Position numbers and translations under genes: made by a program. From contig NZ_PIPW01000001.1 in NCBI RefSeq assembly GCF_003987215.1, positions 434,001 to 498,000 on the forward strand: a stretch of DNA of 64,000 nucleotides. Direction: 5' to 3'. The stretch comes from Pseudidiomarina halophila. GTDB lineage: Bacteria; Pseudomonadota; Gammaproteobacteria; Enterobacterales; Alteromonadaceae. Positions 35,367-44,993 of this stretch are shown here, one piece after another (the first letter of the stretch is position 1; each line of letters starts with the position of its first letter). The notes beneath the pieces were generated by a model. That model did not search any database, had not been told where the DNA came from, and saw nothing but the letters and a program-made list of their open reading frames with translations.

Positions 35367-37390
35367 TGGCACGTTCGTTCGAATTAGTCTCTGAGTATAA
35401 ACCGGCCGGGGACCAACCCCAGGCCATCGAAAGCTTAGTGGACAATCTTGAAGCAGGCCTGGCGCATCAAACCTTGCTGGGGGTCACCGGCTCGGGTAAG
35501 ACCTTTACTATGGCCAATGTGATTCAAAACGTGCAACGGCCAACTTTGATTCTGGCACACAATAAGACGCTGGCGGCACAGCTGTATGGCGAGATGAAAG
35601 AATTCTTCCCCAATAATGCGGTGGAGTACTTCGTTTCCTATTACGACTATTATCAGCCAGAAGCTTATGTGCCAACCACCGATACCTTTATTGAAAAAGA
35701 CGCATCGATAAACGATCACATCGAGCAAATGCGACTGTCAGCGACCAAAGCGCTGATGGAGCGTCGCGACGTTATTCTGGTCGCCTCAGTGTCCTGTATT
35801 TACGGTTTGGGTGATCCTGAATCCTATATGAAAATGATGCTTCACCTGCGCCGCGGTGACATCATTGATCAGCGCGATGTACTGCGCCGTCTGGCGCAGT
35901 TGCAATACAAACGCAACGACGCAGCATTTGAGCGTGGTACCTACCGGGTACGCGGTGAAGTTATCGATATTTTTCCTGCTGAATCTGAAGAAATGGCGGT
36001 ACGGCTTGAGTTATTTGACGATGAAATTGATCGCATCAGCTTTTTCGAGCCGCTGACCGGGCAGGTGACGCAGGCCGATGTCGCGCGCGCAACGATTTAT
36101 CCGAAAACGCACTATGTGACACCACGCGAAACCATTTTAAAAGCTATTGAGCAGATCAAAGAAGAGCTGAAAGATCGCAAGCAGGAGCTGCTTGCGGCAA
36201 ACAAGCTGGTAGAAGAGCAGCGGGTTTCTCAGCGCACCCAGTACGATATTGAAATGATGCTGGAGCTCGGCTATTGCTCGGGCATTGAAAACTATTCCCG
36301 TTACCTGTCTGGCCGTGCGCCGGGCGAGCCACCACCGACCTTGCTGGATTATCTGCCGGACGATGCCTTGTTGATTATCGACGAATCGCACGTGACGGTG
36401 TCGCAAGTGGGCGCCATGTACAAAGGGGATCGCTCGCGCAAAGAGAATCTGGTTAATTATGGCTTCCGTCTGCCTTCAGCACTGGATAACCGGCCACTGA
36501 AGTTTGCTGAATTTGAGTCCATTGCGCCGCAAACGATTTATGTCTCGGCGACACCGGGTAAGTATGAAATCGAAAAATCCGCGGGCGAAGTGATTGAGCA
36601 GGTGGTGCGACCCACGGGGCTGATTGACCCGATAATTGAAGTGCGTCCGGTGGCGACTCAGGTGGATGATCTGATGTCTGAAGTGCGGCTCCGGGTTGAA
36701 CGGAAAGAACGCGTGCTGGCGACCACTCTGACCAAGAAAATGGCAGAGGATCTCAGCGACTACCTTGATGAACACGGTATTAAAGTACGTTACCTCCACT
36801 CAGATATCGACACGGTGGAGCGGATGGAAATTATTCGCGACTTGCGACTGGGTGAATTTGACGTACTGGTTGGTATCAACCTGCTGCGTGAGGGTCTGGA
36901 TATGCCGGAAGTCAGCCTGGTTGCAATTCTGGATGCCGATAAAGAGGGCTTTTTACGCTCTGACCGCGCTTTGATTCAGACCATTGGTCGCGCGGCGCGT
37001 AATGTTAACGGTAAAGCGATTTTATACGGTGATAAAATTACCGGCTCGATGCAGCGTGCCATTGACGAAACCGATCGCCGCCGTGAGAAGCAGGTGGCGT
37101 ACAACGTAGAACATGGTATTACGCCGAAAGGGCTGACCAAAGGTGTGACCGATGTCATGGATTTAGGCGGCGCGAGAAAACGTCGTAAGAGCCATGACGA
37201 GCGTCGTGCGGTAGCCGAAGCGGAAGCCAAATACGACGTGAACTTGAATGATCCGGTGGCGTTGATGAAGGTGTTAGAGCGCACCGAAAAAGAAATGTAC
37301 CAGGCGGCGAAAGACCTCGAGTTTGAAAAAGCAGCACAACTGCGTGATGACGTCGGTAGCTTACGCGAACGACTGAAACTTCTGGGGTAG
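35366..37390 (+). CDS. uvrB: UvrABC excision nuclease subunit B
   Basis: 674 residues (E. coli 673). Helicase-like damage-verification subunit of nucleotide excision repair. Walker [14 protein letters not shown]; beta-hairpin region [16 protein letters not shown] Walker B variant; QTIGRAARN motif VI; C-terminal UVR domain ([20 protein letters not shown]) that binds UvrC. ATG shares a base with the MATE stop (TAATG), with GAGGAGG upstream. Expected to be under LexA control in many species, but I see no LexA site because the promoter lies before the MATE gene or inside it. Confidence 0.98.
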   Translation: MARSFELVSEYKPAGDQPQAIESLVDNLEAGLAHQTLLGVTGSGKTFTMANVIQNVQRPTLILAHNKTLAAQLYGEMKEFFPNNAVEYFVSYYDYYQPEAYVPTTDTFIEKDASINDHIEQMRLSATKALMERRDVILVASVSCIYGLGDPESYMKMMLHLRRGDIIDQRDVLRRLAQLQYKRNDAAFERGTYRVRGEVIDIFPAESEEMAVRLELFDDEIDRISFFEPLTGQVTQADVARATIYPKTHYVTPRETILKAIEQIKEELKDRKQELLAANKLVEEQRVSQRTQYDIEMMLELGYCSGIENYSRYLSGRAPGEPPPTLLDYLPDDALLIIDESHVTVSQVGAMYKGDRSRKENLVNYGFRLPSALDNRPLKFAEFESIAPQTIYVSATPGKYEIEKSAGEVIEQVVRPTGLIDPIIEVRPVATQVDDLMSEVRLRVERKERVLATTLTKKMAEDLSDYLDEHGIKVRYLHSDIDTVERMEIIRDLRLGEFDVLVGINLLREGLDMPEVSLVAILDADKEGFLRSDRALIQTIGRAARNVNGKAILYGDKITGSMQRAIDETDRRREKQVAYNVEHGITPKGLTKGVTDVMDLGGARKRRKSHDERRAVAEAEAKYDVNLNDPVALMKVLERTEKEMYQAAKDLEFEKAAQLRDDVGSLRERLKLLG

Positions 37391-37394
37391 GTGT

Positions 37395-37883
37395 ATGCAA
37401 CTGCAACTGGGTGATGAACGTTATATTACGGCCGATGGTCAGCTGCGCACACCATTGGCGCTGATGTTTGTCCTGGCGCTATTTTTGCGCGGCTATCTGG
37501 CCTGGATCATCTCGCTCACCTTTAGTGAAGATCGCTCGCGTTTGTTGCAGTTCTTCTACTCCAACACGGAACAGTTTGTGCTGACCTTGAGTGTCGGTTT
37601 GCCGGCGCTTGCCGTAGTGGTGATGCTGACGCAGATAAAAGCGGATATGCCAGCCTGGGTGCCAAGGTTTGCACGTATCGCGCCAGTATTACTATGGCTC
37701 AGCTGGCTTGCTGATGGGGTTTTATTATTTAGCTTAGTGGCGGCAAATTGGCCGCATTTCGCATTTGTTAAAGCGCTGATTATTTTTGCCTGGCTGATTG
37801 CGTTCTGGTTACTGCTGTATTCGCGCCATCTGAAACGCTTTTTCGAGTTATTAGCAAGTGAAAAAGCAAGCGACGAGGGGTAG
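37395..37883 (+). CDS. DUF2919 (YfeZ-like) membrane protein
   Basis: 162 residues with four membrane helices (about 22-40, 58-80, 92-115, 122-143). The start LRTPLALMFVLALFLRGYLAWI and the middle PALAVVVMLTQ are consistent with the DUF2919 family. Function unknown. It starts 4 bp after uvrB and is likely co-transcribed. Confidence 0.75.
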   Translation: MQLQLGDERYITADGQLRTPLALMFVLALFLRGYLAWIISLTFSEDRSRLLQFFYSNTEQFVLTLSVGLPALAVVVMLTQIKADMPAWVPRFARIAPVLLWLSWLADGVLLFSLVAANWPHFAFVKALIIFAWLIAFWLLLYSRHLKRFFELLASEKASDEG

Positions 37884-37957
37884 TTTAGCGAAGTGAATTA
37901 CATTGCGGAGATGGCAGGTTTTGCCCAGTGAGGTACATTGCGGAACCGGCTAGCTTC

Positions 37958-37976
37958 CCCGTAGTAGAACTACGGG
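37958..37976. repeat. Palindromic hairpin downstream of the tRNA-Val genes
   Basis: CCCGTAGT, 3-base loop, ACTACGGG: a perfect 8-bp stem 20 bp beyond the CCA of the distal tRNA-Val on the minus strand. It could be the tRNA terminator or processing hairpin, or a REP-like element. Just left are two imperfect direct repeats sharing TACATTGCGGA (37900-37912 and 37934-37944). Confidence 0.5.
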
Positions 37977-37995
37977 CTACTAAACGCTTGGGAAG

Positions 37996-38071
37996 TGGTG
38001 GATGGTACTGGGCTCGAACCAGTGACCCCCGCCTTGTAAGGGCGGTGCTCTCCCAGCTGAGCTAACCATCC
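37996..38071 (-). tRNA. tRNA-Val (TAC)
   Basis: 76 bases with encoded CCA. Acceptor GGATGGT/ACCATCC, anticodon loop CTTACAA (anticodon TAC), T loop TTCGAGC. Distal of two tandem copies. Confidence 0.97.
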
Positions 38072-38110
38072 ATCTGGGTAGTGCTTGCAACGTTTTGCAG
38101 AGGAGTAGAG

Positions 38111-38186
38111 TGGTGGATGGTACTGGGCTCGAACCAGTGACCCTCGCCTTGTAAGGGCGATGCTCTCCCAACTGAGCTAACCATCC
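38111..38186 (-). tRNA. tRNA-Val (TAC)
   Basis: 76 bases with encoded CCA and anticodon TAC; differs from the distal copy at paired positions in the D and anticodon stems, with pairing kept. Promoter-proximal copy. Confidence 0.97.
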
Positions 38187-38210
38187 GTTTTCTCTGCGTT
38201 GCGGGGCGGT

Positions 38211-38238
38211 ATTATAGGGAGCTACGCTGCCCTGTCAA
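38211..38238 (-). promoter_or_regulatory. Consensus sigma70 promoter of the tRNA-Val genes
   Basis: Minus strand: -35 TTGACA (38233-38238), 16-bp spacer, -10 TATAAT (38211-38216); both hexamers are perfect. The bases just after the -10 (ACCGCCCCGC) are GC-rich, a stringent-control discriminator typical of stable RNA promoters. Confidence 0.9.
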
Positions 38239-38403
38239 TAAAAAATATCACCCTTATGTACTGACTGCTGCCTTTTTATTCAATTCGCCGACGATTCATT
38301 GACGAATAACACAGGATTCACCAAAACCAGTGATGCGAGTCCGCGCGGTTGTTGGTAAACTACGCTGCAAAATAACCCGAATGATGCGGAGAATGCAACT
38401 ATT

Positions 38404-39816
38404 ATGACGGTAGTCACTCGATTTGCCCCCAGTCCAACTGGATACCTACATGTCGGCGGCGCGCGCACGGCACTTTATTCCTGGCTGGTTGCCAAAGCAG
38501 CCGGTGGGAAGTTCGTATTACGTATTGAAGATACTGACCGCGAACGTTCTACTCAGCCCGCAATCGATGCCATTCTGGAAGGTATGGAATGGTTAGGATT
38601 AACCTGGGACGACGGTCCGTACTACCAAACCAAACGTTTCGATCGTTACACCCACTTTATCGACAAGCTGCTGGCGGAAGATAAAGCTTACAAATGCTAT
38701 TGCTCGACTGAACGCCTGGAAAAAATGCGGGAAGAACAAATGGAGCGGGGCGAAAAGCCGCGTTACGACGGTCATTGCCGCGACAACCCAAATGTCAGTG
38801 GCGATCGCTTTGTAGTGCGTTTTCGCAATCCGCAAACGGGTTCGGTTAAGTTTAACGACCATATTCGTGGACCAATCGAATTCGCCAACACCGAACTTGA
38901 TGATTTGATCATCTCACGTAGCGACGGCACACCGACCTATAACTTCTGCGTGGTCATCGACGACTGGGAAATGGACATCACCCACGTGGTGCGTGGCGAA
39001 GACCATATTAATAATACGCCGCGGCAGATCAATATTCTGCAAGCCCTTGGTGCGCCAGTGCCTGAGTACGCGCATGTTTCGATGATTCTTGGCGATGATG
39101 GCAAGAAGCTGTCAAAACGTCACGGTGCGGTTAGCGTGATGCAATACCGCGATGATGGCTACCTGCCCGAAGCAGTACTGAACTATCTGGTGCGTTTGGG
39201 CTGGTCACATGGCGATCAGGAAATCTTCAGCCTGGACGAGATGATTAAGTACTTCCGCTTAGATGACGTCAATAAAGCTGCGTCAGCCTTTAACACGGAA
39301 AAATTAAACTGGCTTAACCAACACTATATGAAAGCCTTGCCGGTTGGCGAAGTGGCCGAGCATTTGCAGTGGCACTTCAGTGACCAGGCCATTGACGTCA
39401 GCAAAGGTCCAGCGTTGGAAAAAATCATCCCGTTATTGGCTGATCGGGTGAAAACCTTAAAAGAAATGGCAACCTCAGCGCGCTATTTCTACGAAGAATT
39501 TGAAGCCTTTGATGAAGCTGCAGCGAAAAAGCACTTACGTCCTGTGGCGCGCGAAGCTCTTGAGGCAGTCAAAGATCGTCTGGCCAGTTTGGATGACTGG
39601 AATGCTGCAACCATTCAAGCGGCGATCCAGACCACGGCTGATGATCTCGGGGTCGGTATGGGTAAAGTAGGGATGCCATTACGCGTTGCTGCGACCGGTT
39701 CTGGTAATTCACCGTCGCTGGATGTCACGCTTGAGCTCCTGGATCAGAAGCAGGTGATTGGACGCATCGCGCGAGCGATTTCGTTCATTAATGAGCGTGA
39801 ACAAGCACAACAATAG
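38404..39816 (+). CDS. gltX: Glutamyl-tRNA synthetase
   Basis: 470 residues. Charges tRNA-Glu; class I fold with [13 protein letters not shown] (HIGH box) and KLSKRHG (KMSKS box). Zn-binding region residues Cys98, Cys100 and Cys125 are present but the position of the fourth E. coli ligand (His127) is Asp; His124 next to Cys125 may replace it. The gene lies between tRNA-Val and three tRNA-Glu genes, the substrate tRNA. The can gene follows after 12 bp. Confidence 0.97.
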   Translation: MTVVTRFAPSPTGYLHVGGARTALYSWLVAKAAGGKFVLRIEDTDRERSTQPAIDAILEGMEWLGLTWDDGPYYQTKRFDRYTHFIDKLLAEDKAYKCYCSTERLEKMREEQMERGEKPRYDGHCRDNPNVSGDRFVVRFRNPQTGSVKFNDHIRGPIEFANTELDDLIISRSDGTPTYNFCVVIDDWEMDITHVVRGEDHINNTPRQINILQALGAPVPEYAHVSMILGDDGKKLSKRHGAVSVMQYRDDGYLPEAVLNYLVRLGWSHGDQEIFSLDEMIKYFRLDDVNKAASAFNTEKLNWLNQHYMKALPVGEVAEHLQWHFSDQAIDVSKGPALEKIIPLLADRVKTLKEMATSARYFYEEFEAFDEAAAKKHLRPVAREALEAVKDRLASLDDWNAATIQAAIQTTADDLGVGMGKVGMPLRVAATGSGNSPSLDVTLELLDQKQVIGRIARAISFINEREQAQQ

Positions 39817-39828
39817 GACGCCCGAGCG

Positions 39829-40458
39829 ATGCCAAAAATTCGACAGTTACTCGCCAAGAACAGAGAGTGGGCGCAGCGTCAGCTCGAGCTTGATCCTGAG
39901 TTTTTTGCCAATTTGGTAAACCAGCAGACGCCGGAATTTCTCTGGATTGGCTGTTCCGACAGCCGTGTTCCTGCCAATCAGGTGGTGGACATGGCACCGG
40001 GAGAATTGTTTGTTCATCGCAATGTGGCGAACCAGGTGATTCAGACGGATTTCAACTGTTTGTCAGTGGTGCAGTACGCGGTAGATGCATTAAAGGTAAA
40101 GCACATACTGGTGGTTGGTCATTACGGCTGTGGTGGCGTTCGTGCTGCTACAGAGAGCTGCTCGCATGGTTTAGTCGATCACTGGTTGTATCCCATTAAA
40201 GATATTTACCGTGAGCATCATGATGAACTTGAAGGGCTTGATGATGACGCCCGGGTCGACCGTTTATGCGAATTAAACGTTATCGAGCAAGTCCGCAACC
40301 TGGCAAAAACAACTATTGTGCAAAGTGCCTGGGATCGCGGCCAGGAGCTGGCGATTCACGGTTGGGTTTACAGCCTGAAAGATGGCTTAGTTCGTAATAT
40401 GGATGTCACCGTGCGGGATCGCGAATCGCTGGACCGGATTTATCATTTCGACGCTTAA
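39829..40458 (+). CDS. can: Beta-class carbonic anhydrase
   Basis: 209 residues. Interconverts CO2 and bicarbonate to supply carboxylases. Zn ligands Cys42, His98 and Cys101 with Asp44-Arg46 (CSDSR and GHYGCGG) occupy the same numbers as in E. coli Can. It begins 12 bp after gltX and is followed by a hairpin terminator. Confidence 0.96.
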   Translation: MPKIRQLLAKNREWAQRQLELDPEFFANLVNQQTPEFLWIGCSDSRVPANQVVDMAPGELFVHRNVANQVIQTDFNCLSVVQYAVDALKVKHILVVGHYGCGGVRAATESCSHGLVDHWLYPIKDIYREHHDELEGLDDDARVDRLCELNVIEQVRNLAKTTIVQSAWDRGQELAIHGWVYSLKDGLVRNMDVTVRDRESLDRIYHFDA

Positions 40459-40467
40459 CCACAGTGC

Positions 40468-40495
40468 TGTGCGATAAATTTTATCGCACAATTTT
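40468..40495 (+). terminator. Hairpin terminator downstream of can
   Basis: TGTGCGAT and ATCGCACA, with AAA/TTT extending the stem, followed by ATTTT. The stem starts 9 bp after the stop codon. A second 9-bp hairpin (GGCGGTTCG with CGAACTGCC, 40498-40528) follows. Confidence 0.65.
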
Positions 40496-40567
40496 AAGGC
40501 GGTTCGGCGAGGTTTTGCGCGAACTGCCTAAAAATGGAGCAAACGCTTCATTTTGCCAAAAAAAAGG

Positions 40568-40597
40568 TTGACGGTGAGGCCGCAATTACCATAGAAT
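40568..40597 (+). promoter_or_regulatory. Promoter of the tRNA-Ala/tRNA-Glu cluster
   Basis: -35 TTGACG (40568-40573), 18-bp spacer, -10 TAGAAT (40592-40597), then a GC-rich discriminator (TCGCCCCGC) as in stable RNA promoters; 29 bp before the tRNA-Ala 5' end. Confidence 0.7.
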
Positions 40598-40626
40598 TCG
40601 CCCCGCTGTCAGGGTACTGAAGTACT

Positions 40627-40702
<76 letters not shown>

Positions 40703-40739
40703 ATTCACTTCAGCACTCGTGTTGCAAAGTAAGATATGC

Positions 40740-40815
40740 GTCCCCTTCGTCTAGAGGCCTAGGACACCGCCCTTTCACGGCGGTAACAGGGGTTCGAATC
40801 CCCTAGGGGACGCCA
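40740..40815 (+). tRNA. tRNA-Glu (TTC), copy 1
   Basis: 76 bases with encoded CCA. Acceptor GTCCCCT/AGGGGAC, anticodon loop CTTTCAC gives TTC. Three identical copies follow tRNA-Ala. Confidence 0.97.
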
Positions 40816-40851
40816 ACTTACTCAACGCAACCAGCCGATTGCAAGTCCGGG

Positions 40852-40927
40852 GTCCCCTTCGTCTAGAGGCCTAGGACACCGCCCTTTCACGGCGGTAACA
40901 GGGGTTCGAATCCCCTAGGGGACGCCA
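40852..40927 (+). tRNA. tRNA-Glu (TTC), copy 2
   Basis: Identical to copy 1, 36 bp after it. The spacer ends GCAAGTCCGGG, nearly the same as the end of the next spacer, so the duplicated unit includes some upstream DNA. Confidence 0.97.
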
Positions 40928-40986
40928 CATATTCAAAACGTTACGCACCATGGCTTGTGCACTACGCAAAAGCCAGCAAGTCCAGG

Positions 40987-41062
40987 GTCCCCTTCGTCTA
41001 GAGGCCTAGGACACCGCCCTTTCACGGCGGTAACAGGGGTTCGAATCCCCTAGGGGACGCCA
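40987..41062 (+). tRNA. tRNA-Glu (TTC), copy 3
   Basis: Identical to copies 1 and 2; the spacer before it ends GCAAGTCCAGG. Confidence 0.97.
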
Positions 41063-41084
41063 CTTCTTCAAGATAAAAATCCAA

Positions 41085-41186
41085 CCGTTACTCGTTACTC
41101 GTACATTCGCTACGCTCACTATTCGTTGTTCGTAATTTCACTTCCGAACAGCAAAGCGTACGAATAACGAACAACGGAGCGTACGA
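41085..41186. repeat. Repeat-rich intergenic element with long imperfect inverted repeat
   Basis: Contains a CGTTACT tandem doublet (near 41087-41100), and paired arms TACGCTC...CGTTGTTCG on the left (41111-41132) with CGAACAACG-GAGCGTA on the right (41168-41183). The only interruption in pairing is a 6-base bulge on the left. The motif CGAA(T/C)AACGAA recurs. It may terminate tesA and the tRNA cluster from both sides, or be a genome-wide intergenic repeat. Confidence 0.55.
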
Positions 41187-41807
41187 TTAACGCTCTAGCA
41201 AGTTCAAAAGATGCGGCTCCATAATGTCAGCGATATCATCTTGCGCGTCTTCATTGGGGTGTATGCCATCGTTCTGCATCAATTCCGGGTTTAATGCAAT
41301 CTGCTCCATAAAGAAGGGTACCAGCAGGGTATCGGTCGATGTCGTCAGGTCTGGGAAAATATCCGCAAACATGTCGCTGTAGCGCCGGCCGTAGTTCGGC
41401 GGAATTCTTATCTGACTCACCGCAACTTTAATATTCTCCGCTTGTAACCGGTTTATGATTTGTAACAAATTAGCTTTGATCGTAGTTGGCGTGAAGCCAC
41501 GTAAACCATCATTACCACCGAGCTCAACGAATACCGCATCGGGTTGATGGGTTTTGATAATACCTTCGAGACGGTTTAAGGCGCCCTGAGTGGTGTCACC
41601 GCTGATACTGGCGTTAATGAGTTCGATCGAGGGATGCGTTTGTTGCCAGCGTTGCTGCAACACGCCAACCCATGACTGTTGTTGTGACATGCCGTAACCG
41701 GCACTTAAGCTATCGCCTAAAACGACCAGTGAGACATTTCCGTAAACTGGACGTACAAGTACTAATAATGCGACGATAAATCCAAATTTTATTAGGAAAT
41801 TTTTCAT
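41187..41807 (-). CDS. tesA: Arylesterase/acyl-CoA thioesterase I (TesA)
   Basis: 206 residues with a signal peptide ending near residue 23 (PVYG). SGNH-hydrolase blocks in order: GDSLSAGYG (catalytic Ser), the Gly block, GGNDGLRG (Asn), and DGIHPN (Asp and His). Periplasmic multifunctional thioesterase, arylesterase and lysophospholipase L1. Divergent from ybbA, with only two bases between the start codons; the tesA-ybbA-ybbP arrangement is well known. Confidence 0.95.
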   Translation of the reverse strand: MKNFLIKFGFIVALLVLVRPVYGNVSLVVLGDSLSAGYGMSQQQSWVGVLQQRWQQTHPSIELINASISGDTTQGALNRLEGIIKTHQPDAVFVELGGNDGLRGFTPTTIKANLLQIINRLQAENIKVAVSQIRIPPNYGRRYSDMFADIFPDLTTSTDTLLVPFFMEQIALNPELMQNDGIHPNEDAQDDIADIMEPHLLNLLER

Positions 41808-41809
41808 AA

Positions 41810-42490
41810 ATGCTTATTCAAACCACTCAATTAAGAAAAGATGTCGAGACTAGTGAAGGTATTCTACACATTTTACAACCTACGAGCTTACAAATTGAAG
41901 CCGGCGAAACCGTCGCTATTGTAGGCGCATCGGGTTCCGGTAAGTCGACTCTGTTAAGTCTGCTTGCCGGTTTAGACCTCGCTAGTGCCGGAGATGTTTC
42001 AATAGATAACGTAAATTTGGGCGATTTGGATGAGGAGCAGCGGGCAAAAGTTCGCGCCGACAAGGTTGGCTTCATTTTTCAATCGTTTTTACTTATTCCA
42101 AGTTTGACGGCTTTGGAGAACGTTATGTTGCCGGCTGAACTGGCGGGTAATAAAAATGCAGAAAAGCAAGCACGCGAGCTGCTTGGCAAGGTGGGGCTGG
42201 GTGATCGTCTGACCCATTATCCGAATCAGCTCTCAGGGGGCGAACAACAGCGGGTAGCGATTGCGCGCGCGTTTGTCGGCACTCCGAAGATTTTGTTTGC
42301 TGATGAGCCAACCGGGAATCTGGATGCGGCAACGGGCCACAAAGTCGAAGATCTGTTGTTTGAAATGAATCAGGAGTCGGGAACCACTTTAATCATGGTG
42401 ACGCACGACAGCGAACTGGCAGAGCGCTGTCAACGGGTGTTGCGGATGGAGGCCGGTAAACTGGCCGAGGTGGAACGCGATGTGGCATAA
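41810..42490 (+). CDS. ybbA: ABC transporter ATP-binding protein YbbA
   Basis: 226 residues. Walker [11 protein letters not shown]-loop FIFQSF, signature [14 protein letters not shown], Walker B with DEPTGNLD, H-switch VTHD. Belongs to the LolD/MacB-like subgroup (MDLDE... GNLD form) that pairs with FtsX-type permeases, here YbbP. Its 3' end overlaps ybbP by 11 bp. Confidence 0.95.
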   Translation: MLIQTTQLRKDVETSEGILHILQPTSLQIEAGETVAIVGASGSGKSTLLSLLAGLDLASAGDVSIDNVNLGDLDEEQRAKVRADKVGFIFQSFLLIPSLTALENVMLPAELAGNKNAEKQARELLGKVGLGDRLTHYPNQLSGGEQQRVAIARAFVGTPKILFADEPTGNLDAATGHKVEDLLFEMNQESGTTLIMVTHDSELAERCQRVLRMEAGKLAEVERDVA

Positions 42491-44993
42491 AATTTCCTGG
42501 CGACTATTAAAGCACGAGTTGCGCCGGGGTGAACTGACGATTATGGCTGCAGCCATAGTGTTGTCGGTGACTGCGGTGCTTTCTCTTGCGTTATTTACCG
42601 AACGCTTACAGGCCGGTTTAACCGAGCGCAGCGCCGAATTCCTGGCAGCGGATCGGGTGCTGAGCTCACGGCGGGATATTCCCCAGGACTGGCTCGATCG
42701 CGCCAAGGAGGAAGGGCTTCGGACCGCCGATCGGGTGGTGTTTAACTCGATGGCGTTTGCCAATGAAGAACTGGCTTTGGTTGATGTGAAAGCCGTCAGC
42801 GAGGGTTATCCGTTGCGCGGCGAGCTGCGCACTGCCCAGCAACCCTATGCCGCTGATGAACTGGCGCAAGGCTTGCCGGATGCAGGTGAAGCCTGGGTTG
42901 CCGCGGCACTGTTTCAGGAACTGAACTTAAGCGTCGGCGATAATCTTGAGATAGGTGACAGTACCTTTGCGGTGACCCGGGTTTTAACCTATGAACCTGA
43001 CGTTGGTTTTTCGGTATTTACCGACAGCCCCAACGTGTTAATTAATTACAGCGAACTGGAAGGTACCGGGCTTATCCAACCCGGCAGTCGAGTGCGGTTT
43101 AATCTGCTCTTTGCCGGTGAAAATGACGCCCTGAATCGCTACGAAGAGTGGTTGAAGCCACAGCTCAATGACGACACCCACAATTGGCGCAGCATTGAAG
43201 ATGGTGATTCGCCACTGGCACGCAGTTTACGCCGGGCCGAGCGCTTTATGTTGCTGGCCAGCTTGTTAGGCGTGGTGCTGGCCGCAACTGCGGTGGCAGT
43301 CGCTGCGCAACGTTATTGTCAGCGTAATTACGATGTGGTGGCCATCTTTAAAACCCTCGGGGCACAACGGGCGCAAATCCAAAAGGTGTTTATCCTGCAT
43401 CTGCTGTTGTTGACGGGGTTCAGTATTGTCACTGGTTTGGTGCTGGGGTGGCTGATCCAGGGGCAGGTGGTCGATCTGGTGGCACGCTACTTTGACGTCA
43501 ATCTGCCAGCCGGAAGTGGCCGCGGTTATTTACTTGCGGCGGGCACAGGTTTGGTCAGTGCAGTGATGTTTACCTTGTACCCGTTGTTGCGGTTGATCGA
43601 AATTCCGCCATTACGGGTGTTAAACCGCGAACTCACCGGTACCGATCGCTGGCGCTGGCTACACTGGGTCGCCTCGGGTGGTACCATTTATTTATTGTTA
43701 TGGCTGTACAGTCAGCAGTGGCTGTTATCGACAGCACTCTTCGCAGGTGGTGCTTTGGCGGCGGTAGTGTTGCTGCTGGTGAGCCGCTTCTTTATTCGCG
43801 CCAGTCGTCAGGCGGGCATGCAAGCTGGCAGCGCCTGGCGCCTGGCAATGGCAGGGCTGCAACGGCGGGCGCAGGCGAACAGTGTGCAAATGCTAAGCTT
43901 CTCGACCGCAATCATGTTGTTACTGATGGTGCTGGCATTACGCCACGAATTGCTGGCGGATTGGCAAAAGCAACTGCCGGATGATGCGCCGAACTATTTC
44001 TTAGTGAATGTCGCTGAAGATAGTGTTGAGCAGTTAAAACAGCGTTTTGATGAGCGCGATGTCCAGGTCAACGACATGTACCCTATTGTGCCGGGTCGCA
44101 TGACCGCCGTAAATGATGTGGCCGTGGTCGACGAGGTGAGTAAGGAGGAACGCGAGAGTGAAGAAGCGCCATCCTCGGAGCAGCGCGAGGGGTTTGGGCG
44201 TGAATTATCCTTAACCTGGCGCGACACCTTACCACCGAATAATACTGTCGTAGCAGGCCAATGGTGGGGTGATGATCCAAAGCCACAAGTGTCAATTGAA
44301 AGTGAAGTTGCTGAACGCATGCGTCTTGGTATTGGCGATGAGTTGACCTTTAATATTGGTGGCGAGGTCTTTAGTGTCCCGGTTACCAGTATTCGTGAAG
44401 TGAACTGGGGCTCGTTGCAACCGAATTTCTATATGATATTCAACACAGCAACACTGTCCGATTTCCCGGCCAGCTACATTTCCAGCTTCAATCTGCCGGA
44501 AGAACGGAAAAGCGAACTCTATGAACTGTTCAAGCCGTTTCCGCAGGTTTCCCTGATCGATCTTGATGCCATTATGGATCAGCTGCGCGAGGTGATTGAC
44601 CAGGTCAGTATTGCCATTCTGTTTGTCCTGATCTTAGTTATTGTAGCCGGCATTCTGGTGTTATTGGCCCAGGTACAGGCGTCAATGGAGGAGCGGCAAA
44701 AGGAACTGGTGATCCTAAGAACCTTAGGTGCTCCGGCAAAATTATTAAGTCGTAGTGTGACCTATGAGTTTATCGTGCTGGGAGCCATCAGTGGTTTTAT
44801 TGCCACAATTGCGATGGAACTGTCCTTGTATATATTGCAGACGCAGGTGTTTGAACTGGCCGCGACATTCCATTGGCGCTTCTGGCTCATTGGTCCGCTG
44901 GCAGGTGCTGTAATTGTCGGTACTATGGGACGTTTAGCCTGTAATCGGCTGGTCCGCCGTAACACTGCTCAGCTTATTCGACGCTTGGCATAG
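42480..44993 (+). CDS. ybbP: FtsX-family ABC permease YbbP
   Basis: 837 residues. About ten membrane helices in two FtsX blocks separated by large periplasmic domains; the first helix begins HELRRGELTIMAAAIVLSVTAV. Block landmarks: VFKTLGAQRAQIQKVF-like (IFKTLGAQRAQIQKVF) and LVILRTLGAPAKLLSRSV. Its partner ATPase is YbbA. The system is thought to act on envelope lipids or lipoproteins; the exact function is unproven. Its 3' end overlaps the convergent hydrolase gene by 20 bp. Confidence 0.93.
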   Translation: MWHKISWRLLKHELRRGELTIMAAAIVLSVTAVLSLALFTERLQAGLTERSAEFLAADRVLSSRRDIPQDWLDRAKEEGLRTADRVVFNSMAFANEELALVDVKAVSEGYPLRGELRTAQQPYAADELAQGLPDAGEAWVAAALFQELNLSVGDNLEIGDSTFAVTRVLTYEPDVGFSVFTDSPNVLINYSELEGTGLIQPGSRVRFNLLFAGENDALNRYEEWLKPQLNDDTHNWRSIEDGDSPLARSLRRAERFMLLASLLGVVLAATAVAVAAQRYCQRNYDVVAIFKTLGAQRAQIQKVFILHLLLLTGFSIVTGLVLGWLIQGQVVDLVARYFDVNLPAGSGRGYLLAAGTGLVSAVMFTLYPLLRLIEIPPLRVLNRELTGTDRWRWLHWVASGGTIYLLLWLYSQQWLLSTALFAGGALAAVVLLLVSRFFIRASRQAGMQAGSAWRLAMAGLQRRAQANSVQMLSFSTAIMLLLMVLALRHELLADWQKQLPDDAPNYFLVNVAEDSVEQLKQRFDERDVQVNDMYPIVPGRMTAVNDVAVVDEVSKEERESEEAPSSEQREGFGRELSLTWRDTLPPNNTVVAGQWWGDDPKPQVSIESEVAERMRLGIGDELTFNIGGEVFSVPVTSIREVNWGSLQPNFYMIFNTATLSDFPASYISSFNLPEERKSELYELFKPFPQVSLIDLDAIMDQLREVIDQVSIAILFVLILVIVAGILVLLAQVQASMEERQKELVILRTLGAPAKLLSRSVTYEFIVLGAISGFIATIAMELSLYILQTQVFELAATFHWRFWLIGPLAGAVIVGTMGRLACNRLVRRNTAQLIRRLA

